A DNA stretch of 10,229 nt from Tardiphaga sp. GTDB lineage: Bacteria > Pseudomonadota > Alphaproteobacteria > Rhizobiales > Xanthobacteraceae. Positions within the stretch are counted from its first letter, which is position 1. Each line of letters opens with the position of its first letter. The DNA lies in NCBI GenBank assembly GCA_028290765.1, contig JAQGJF010000359.1:1-10229 (forward strand). The letters are read 5' to 3'. Of the stretch, positions 5,812-10,229 are shown one piece after another. Position numbers and translations under genes: made by a program. The notes beneath the pieces were generated by a model. The model made no database searches, was not told the DNA's origin, and saw nothing but the letters and a program-made list of their open reading frames with translations.

Positions 5812-6558
5812 GCGCGGGGCCGCTTTCTGCTTCCCCTCGCTTTCAGCGGATGGCTCAAAGCTCAGAAATGCGATCATCATCTCGGTCGCATGCTTGCGTC
5901 GCTGTGCTTTCCACTGCGCCGCCGTCAGGCTCGTCCCGAACAAATGCGACAAGGTTGGCGCATTGGAGATGTGAAAATAACTCAGTGCGACCATGCTGAC
6001 ATAGAGCTGCAGCGGATCGATGCCGCGCCGAAAGACGCCATCCGCCTCGCCACGCGAGAGCGCCTCCCGGATCGCCACCAGCAATGGCGACGATAGCGTC
6101 GAGACATGCTTGGACCGTGTCAGATATTTGGCGCCGAGCAGATTTTCATGCGCCAGAATACGAATAAAGAGCGGGTTTGCCGCGAAGTGATTGTAGGTGA
6201 ACTCGAACAGCTTGGTAACTGCCTCGAGAGGCGGGCGGTCGCTGAGCTTCAGGCGCTGCTCCTGCAGCCTGATGTCATTGAAAACGGTTTCGAGGACCCT
6301 GCAATACACCGCGTCCTTGCTGCCGAAGTAGTGGTAGAGCATGCGCATATTGACCTGAGCGCCGCGCGCGATGGCGTCGATGCGGGCGCCGGCATAGCCG
6401 TTCTCCGCAAACTCGGCGATCGCGGCGTTCAGGATGCGTTCCGCCGTGGCAATGGCGTCGCGCGGTCGCGATTTTGGTTTTGCCGCCACCGGCGAACGGG
6501 ATGATCTCGCGCCTGTGCCCGGTCTCGTTGTTTTCGATGGAAGATCTGACTTCAGCAT
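5797..6558 (-). CDS. TetR/AcrR-family transcriptional regulator
   Basis: The 253-residue protein has a basic, low-complexity N-terminal extension (about 1-35, rich in K, R, S and P). It is followed by a standard TetR helix-turn-helix: ILNAAIAEFAENGYAGARIDAIARGAQVNMRMLYHYFGSKDAVY (about 42-85). The C-terminal ligand domain, with LFEFTYNHFAANPLFIRILAHENLLGAKYL, resembles the subgroup that includes NicS, the repressor of the nicotinate hydroxylase operon in Pseudomonas putida. That resemblance is by eye. It is encoded 62 bases downstream of the molybdenum hydroxylase, on the same strand. It may be co-transcribed with that operon or use a weak promoter in the gap, and is the likely local regulator. 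An in-frame TGA at 6574-6576 rules out a much longer start; an ATG at 6577 is in another frame. It converges with the aldo/keto reductase gene, with only 19 bases between stops. Confidence 0.92.
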   Translation of the reverse strand: MLKSDLPSKTTRPGTGARSSRSPVAAKPKSRPRDAIATAERILNAAIAEFAENGYAGARIDAIARGAQVNMRMLYHYFGSKDAVYCRVLETVFNDIRLQEQRLKLSDRPPLEAVTKLFEFTYNHFAANPLFIRILAHENLLGAKYLTRSKHVSTLSSPLLVAIREALSRGEADGVFRRGIDPLQLYVSMVALSYFHISNAPTLSHLFGTSLTAAQWKAQRRKHATEMMIAFLSFEPSAESEGKQKAAPRLRSR

Positions 6559-6620
6559 CCGCTGTTTCTTTCGTCATTATTTCTGTCGGTACGTCACCAG
6601 TTCGCAGCGGTGGTCGGCGC

Positions 6621-9401
6621 TCAGTCAACCTGTGTCCTGCTCCTCGCCTGCAGCCCTGCCAGCACCTTGTCGGGCGACAGCGGAAGCGAGGTGATGCGGA
6701 CCCCCACGGCATCCTCTAGCGCATTTGCGATCGCGCTGGCCACGCCGAGTATGCCAGCCTCGCCGACGCCCTTGGCGCCGAGCGCCCCGCGCGCCAGGCC
6801 TTGCTCCAGCACAATCGATTCAAAGTCCGCCGGGAGGTCCGACATCAGGGGGACGCGATATTGTTGCGGCGTCGAAGTCACCAGGCGAGCGCCGTCAAAG
6901 ACCATCTGTTCGAACAGCGCCTGACCAAGCCCCTGCATCGATGCGCCTTCGATCTGGCCGCGCACCGCCTCGGGCACCAGTGCCTTGCCGGCATCGGCAA
7001 TCGATACCAGCTTCAGAACGGTGATCTTGCCGGTCTGGGTATCGACCTCGACCTCCGCGCCGACCCAATTCGGCATCCAGTAGACGATGGGGGCATTGAG
7101 GGCGGCGGCGGAATCCGCCTCGATCTTGTATTCGCCGTCGCCGGCGAATTCGGCGCCCATGCCGCCGTAGTATTGCCGAACGAGCTGGGCCAGCGGCGTC
7201 GCCGTGTTGCCGCGCCGGATATGGCCGTCGGCAAAATCGAGATCGGCCTTCGCGCAGCCAAGCTGCCCGGCGGCGAAGGTCAGGATCTTGTCGAGCACCG
7301 CCACCGCCGCGCGCCGGATCGCTTCGCCGGTGACGGCCGTTGCCGAACTCGCATGGGTGCCCTGGTCGAAGGCCGTCTGGTCGGTATCGATGGCGGCGCG
7401 CGCAATCCGCCCGGGATCGAGCCGGAGCACGCCGGCGACGATCTGCCGGAACGCTTCCGTGGCGCCCTGGCCCATGTCGACGGTTGCGCAATTGATGATG
7501 GCGCTGCCGTCGGCCGTCACCTTGACGCGGGCCTGGGCAAAGCGACCTTGCCCGCCGCCGTCCTTGAAGCCGATGGCAAGTCCTTTGCCGCGGGCGCGGT
7601 GAGGCCGGTCCGGCTTCGTCCGCGAACTCCAGTCGATCTTTTCGGCAACGAGGTCCAGGCCGGCGATCAGGTCCGAATCGATCTCGCTGTCGCCCGCCCG
7701 ATAGGGTTCGCCCGGCTGCAGCAAATTGCGCCGCCGGATCTCGAGCGGATCGATGCCGAGCCGCCGCGCGATCATGTCGACCTGGCTCTCCGAGGCCCAG
7801 GACGCCTGCGTGCCGCCGAAGCCGCGAAAGGAGCCGGCAGGTACGGTATTGGTGCGGACCGCGATGGCCCGGCTGTCGAGGGCAGGCCAGCGATAGGGGC
7901 CGCCGATGCGATAGCCGACCTTGTCGGCGACCAGCGGGCTGGCATCCGCATAGGCGCCGCCGTCCAGCACGATATCGGAGCGACGCCCGAGAAATTGCCC
8001 GTTGCTGGAAACGGCGGTCTCCAGGCGCAATGTCGCGGCGTGCTGCGACAGCGACGCGATGCTTTCGTCCATGGTGAGGGTCAGGCGCGCGGCGCGGTTG
8101 ATCTTGAGGGCGAGCAGCACGACCAGGGGCTCGATCTTGCAATAGCTCTTGGCCCCGAAGCCGCCGCCGATCGGCAAGGTCCGGACCCGCACGGCGTGTT
8201 CGGGAAGCTCGCAAATCCCGGCAATCTCCTGCCGCAGCAGGAACGGATCCTGATTGCAGGACCACACCTCGACGCCGTCGCCGACCGGGCGAGCCAGCGT
8301 GACCGACGGCTCCAGATGAACATGGGCCATCCGGGAAAAGGCGAATTCGTCGATGAAGACGTGGTCGGCAGCCGCGAAGGCCGCGTCGATCTCTCCGACG
8401 CGATGACGGAATTCATAAAGCACGTTCGGCGCGGGCTCCATCGCGGTGGTGACGCTGACGCCATGGGCCGGGATCGCGCCAGGACTTGGTCGGTCAAACA
8501 ACACCGGCGCGCCGGGCGATGTCGCTTCGGCCGGAGTAGCGACTGCGTCCAGGACGTCGTAACGGACCTCGATGAGCGACAGCGCCCGAATGGCGGTGGC
8601 CGCGTCCACGGCGACAATCGCGGCGACGGGCTCCCCCACATGGCGCACGCGCCCGACGGCGAGCAGCGGTTGATCCTTGATCCACAGGCCGTAAGTATGG
8701 GTCGGAAGCTTGAGCAGGTCGTCGCCGGTCATGATGGCCAGGACGCCCGGCAATTCGAGCGCGCGGCCGGCATCGATCGTAACGATGCGGGCATGCGGAT
8801 GCGGGCTGCGCAGAATCTTGATTTCCGCGATATCCGGAAAATGCGTGTCGACCAGGAAGAACGGCTGGCCGGTGACCTTGGCGGTGTCTTCCGGGCGCCA
8901 GCGGGGGCCGTCATCCGACGCCTTGCAGCGCGCCGCCACCGCTTTGACGATCGCTTCCTCGATGACCCGATAACCGGTGCAGCGGCAGATGCTGGCGCTC
9001 ATCCAGCTGCGGATCTCATCGCGGCTGGGATCGGGGTGGCGATCGAGCAGCGCCTTCGCCAGCAAAATCATGCCGGGCGTGCACATGCCGCATTGAAAAG
9101 CCTGCGCATCGACGAAGGCCCGCTGGAGCGCGCCCGGCGTGGATCCGGGCCCCTGCAGCCCCTGCACGGTGGTCAACTCCCGGCCCTCGATGGTCTCGAC
9201 GAGCGTGCTGCACGATGTAAACGGCCGGCCGTCCACCAGCACGGTACACGCGCCGCAGGCGCCGTGATCGCACGCGACCCGCACGCTGCCGCGCCCGCAG
9301 CTTTGCGATAACGCATCGGCCAGCACCCGCGGCGATCCGGCGGCAAGCCGGACCGGTTGACCATCCAGCGTGAACGACACCATCTTGCCCGTCAAACTCA
9401 C
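6621..9401 (-). CDS. Molybdenum hydroxylase: fused 2x[2Fe-2S] small subunit and molybdopterin large subunit (xanthine dehydrogenase/aldehyde oxidoreductase family)
   Basis: From the GTG at 9401 the product is 926 residues. Residues 1-80 are a plant-type ferredoxin domain with cysteines 44, 49, 52 and 64 (CDHGACGAC...C). Residues 80-160 are the four-helix second cluster domain with Cys104, 107, 139 and 141 (CGMCTPG...CRCTGY). About ten residues later the molybdopterin domains begin (RPEDTAKVTG). Mo-site motifs are present: Gln384 (CNQDPF), GGGFGAK (412-418), FRGFG (525-529), MGQG (643-646) and KGVGE with the catalytic Glu881. Such enzymes hydroxylate aldehydes or N-heteroaromatics with water and pass electrons through the Fe-S clusters to FAD. 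The FAD domain is absent here and supplied by the upstream gene, whose stop overlaps this start in GTGA. An alternative ATG at 9383 gives 920 residues. Size and layout resemble Desulfovibrio gigas aldehyde oxidoreductase. There is no Tat or Sec signal, so it is cytoplasmic. Substrate unknown. Confidence 0.93.
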   Translation of the reverse strand: MSLTGKMVSFTLDGQPVRLAAGSPRVLADALSQSCGRGSVRVACDHGACGACTVLVDGRPFTSCSTLVETIEGRELTTVQGLQGPGSTPGALQRAFVDAQAFQCGMCTPGMILLAKALLDRHPDPSRDEIRSWMSASICRCTGYRVIEEAIVKAVAARCKASDDGPRWRPEDTAKVTGQPFFLVDTHFPDIAEIKILRSPHPHARIVTIDAGRALELPGVLAIMTGDDLLKLPTHTYGLWIKDQPLLAVGRVRHVGEPVAAIVAVDAATAIRALSLIEVRYDVLDAVATPAEATSPGAPVLFDRPSPGAIPAHGVSVTTAMEPAPNVLYEFRHRVGEIDAAFAAADHVFIDEFAFSRMAHVHLEPSVTLARPVGDGVEVWSCNQDPFLLRQEIAGICELPEHAVRVRTLPIGGGFGAKSYCKIEPLVVLLALKINRAARLTLTMDESIASLSQHAATLRLETAVSSNGQFLGRRSDIVLDGGAYADASPLVADKVGYRIGGPYRWPALDSRAIAVRTNTVPAGSFRGFGGTQASWASESQVDMIARRLGIDPLEIRRRNLLQPGEPYRAGDSEIDSDLIAGLDLVAEKIDWSSRTKPDRPHRARGKGLAIGFKDGGGQGRFAQARVKVTADGSAIINCATVDMGQGATEAFRQIVAGVLRLDPGRIARAAIDTDQTAFDQGTHASSATAVTGEAIRRAAVAVLDKILTFAAGQLGCAKADLDFADGHIRRGNTATPLAQLVRQYYGGMGAEFAGDGEYKIEADSAAALNAPIVYWMPNWVGAEVEVDTQTGKITVLKLVSIADAGKALVPEAVRGQIEGASMQGLGQALFEQMVFDGARLVTSTPQQYRVPLMSDLPADFESIVLEQGLARGALGAKGVGEAGILGVASAIANALEDAVGVRITSLPLSPDKVLAGLQARSRTQVD

Positions 9402-10229
9402 GACGTGATTTCCCGGATCAGGCGGGACAACAGCACCGGTGCGACGCTCTCGCGATATCCCGCGATTCCGAACCATGGCACGCTTGGTGCAGGCATGTCG
9501 GCAAAGGCCTGCCGCGAGATGTCGTCGGCCCGCGTATCGAGATCGGATAGCCGCAGGTCCGCGATCGGCAGCTCGGCTCGAAACGGCCACGAATGGCAGC
9601 CGCCCAGCACGGCGCAGGCGTTCTCGACCCTGCCGCCGGCATGATCCAGCCGCAGGGCGACCGACATTATTGGCCGCAGGCTGCGGTCGTAAACCAGGCG
9701 TCGGGTGGTCCGGGCCGGCGGCAACGGGACGGTGACGCTTTCAACCAGCGGCCTGGACTGAAAAAATGACTCACAGGCGTCGCCGATCTCCGCCACATGG
9801 ATCGATGTGCGGAGGCTCTCGCTCGACGCGTATGACAGCGACGCATCGAGCGCGGACAGCAGCGTGGCGCCTTCATACCCTGGCATCGCCGCCAGCAGAT
9901 TGCCGGCGACGGTGCCCTGCATGCGTATCCTGATATTGGCGATCCGGCTCCAGCAATGCACGAGATCCGGAAGATGCGCGCGCACCAGGTTGCTGGTGGC
10001 CAGCGCGTCGTGACAGGTGCCGGCTCCGATCTCGATGGCGTCTTGTACCGGCGACAATCGAATGGCAGCGAAATCCTCGAGGCCGGCAAGCGCTACCAGG
10101 GTCGGCGGCGCGAAACCGTCTTTCATCCGGTTGATGATGTCGAGACCGCCGGCCATCGCAACGGCGCCCGGTTCGGCGTCGAGCATCGCACGGGCTTCGG
10201 TCAGGCTGCCGGGGCGAAGCAGCGAAAAA
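9398..10229 (-). CDS. FAD-binding subunit of molybdenum hydroxylase (CoxM/XdhB-like), 5' partial
   Basis: The frame is open to the right edge: upstream of the Met at 10186 the sequence still reads FSLLRPGSLTEARA. That is the conserved start of FAD_binding_5 domains, so the true start is outside the window and only a few residues are missing. About 277 residues are visible. The FAD-site motifs are MAGGLDIINRMKDG (the AGG loop) and GTVAGNLLAAMPGYEGATLL (the TxxG/GNL loop). The C-terminal third (from about SWPFRAELPIADL onward) is the CO_deh_flav_C domain. The protein should take electrons from the [2Fe-2S] clusters of the adjacent fused subunit and pass them to NAD+, a quinone or another acceptor. 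Its TGA stop overlaps the GTG of the next gene (9398-9401), implying coupled translation of a 1:1 complex. The second loop reads MPGYE instead of the commoner 'SPAAD'; otherwise it is typical. Confidence 0.92.
   Translation of the reverse strand, partial: FSLLRPGSLTEARAMLDAEPGAVAMAGGLDIINRMKDGFAPPTLVALAGLEDFAAIRLSPVQDAIEIGAGTCHDALATSNLVRAHLPDLVHCWSRIANIRIRMQGTVAGNLLAAMPGYEGATLLSALDASLSYASSESLRTSIHVAEIGDACESFFQSRPLVESVTVPLPPARTTRRLVYDRSLRPIMSVALRLDHAGGRVENACAVLGGCHSWPFRAELPIADLRLSDLDTRADDISRQAFADMPAPSVPWFGIAGYRESVAPVLLSRLIREITS

Noticed and set aside
6559..6620. Possible terminator or small gene between the hydroxylase and TetR genes
   Set aside because: No stable hairpin with a T run and no ORF with a ribosome site was visible. 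The ATG at 6577 opens only an out-of-frame Arg/His-rich reading through the TetR gene.
6801..9311. 836-codon open frame on the + strand opposite the molybdenum hydroxylase
   Set aside because: It is a codon-bias shadow in GC-rich DNA. The translation is rich in H, R, G and D with no recognisable domain, while the minus-strand frame carries complete Fe-S and Mo motifs.
9402..9590. N-terminal extension of the molybdenum hydroxylase to an ATG at 9590
   Set aside because: These 63 codons overlap the FAD subunit out of frame, are Arg/Ala-rich and precede the first strand of the ferredoxin domain. The GTG at 9401 or ATG at 9383 is far more plausible.

Overview
The window is GC-rich, densely packed chromosomal DNA. 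Gene content, codon use and a palindromic repeat of the 'GTCATTGCGAG...GAAGCAATCC' type suggest an alphaproteobacterium of the Bradyrhizobium/Rhodopseudomonas group. This rests on recognition by eye, not on a search. There are no RNA genes, insertion sequences, CRISPR arrays or phage genes. Almost every base is gene or short intergenic spacer, and no gene-free stretch exceeds 300 bases.

Left part (1-2270): the C-terminal end of a VOC/glyoxalase-fold protein (+) converges on a luciferase-like flavin monooxygenase (-) across a bidirectional hairpin terminator. About 225 bases of divergent spacer follow, containing an 11-bp tandem direct repeat, and then a compact type II toxin-antitoxin pair, vapB-vapC (+), overlapping by GTGA.

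Middle part (2271-5777): a nested, four-tier palindromic repeat fills the space between vapC and a convergent LysR-type regulator (-). The regulator is divergent from a likely two-gene operon (+): an AraJ/YdhP-like DHA1 efflux transporter and an aldo/keto reductase. An inverted repeat immediately upstream of the lysR-type start is the obvious candidate operator. The arrangement suggests a small stress or detoxification module in which the regulator controls export and carbonyl reduction.

Right part (5797-10229, all -): a molybdenum-hydroxylase operon entered from its first visible gene. An FAD subunit (N-terminus off the right edge) overlaps by GTGA a 926-residue protein that fuses the two-[2Fe-2S] small subunit directly to the molybdopterin large subunit. 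A TetR-type regulator follows 62 bases downstream. The cofactor and catalytic motifs are intact, so this looks like a functional enzyme of the xanthine dehydrogenase/aldehyde oxidoreductase superfamily. The residue that binds purines in true xanthine dehydrogenase appears absent, so the substrate is unknown and is more likely an aldehyde or N-heteroaromatic compound than xanthine.

Most of the window is ordinary accessory metabolism. The points most worth following up are the domain architecture and possible substrate of the Mo-hydroxylase operon, the nested palindrome, and the LysR operator. I see no clear evidence of an entirely new kind of system.
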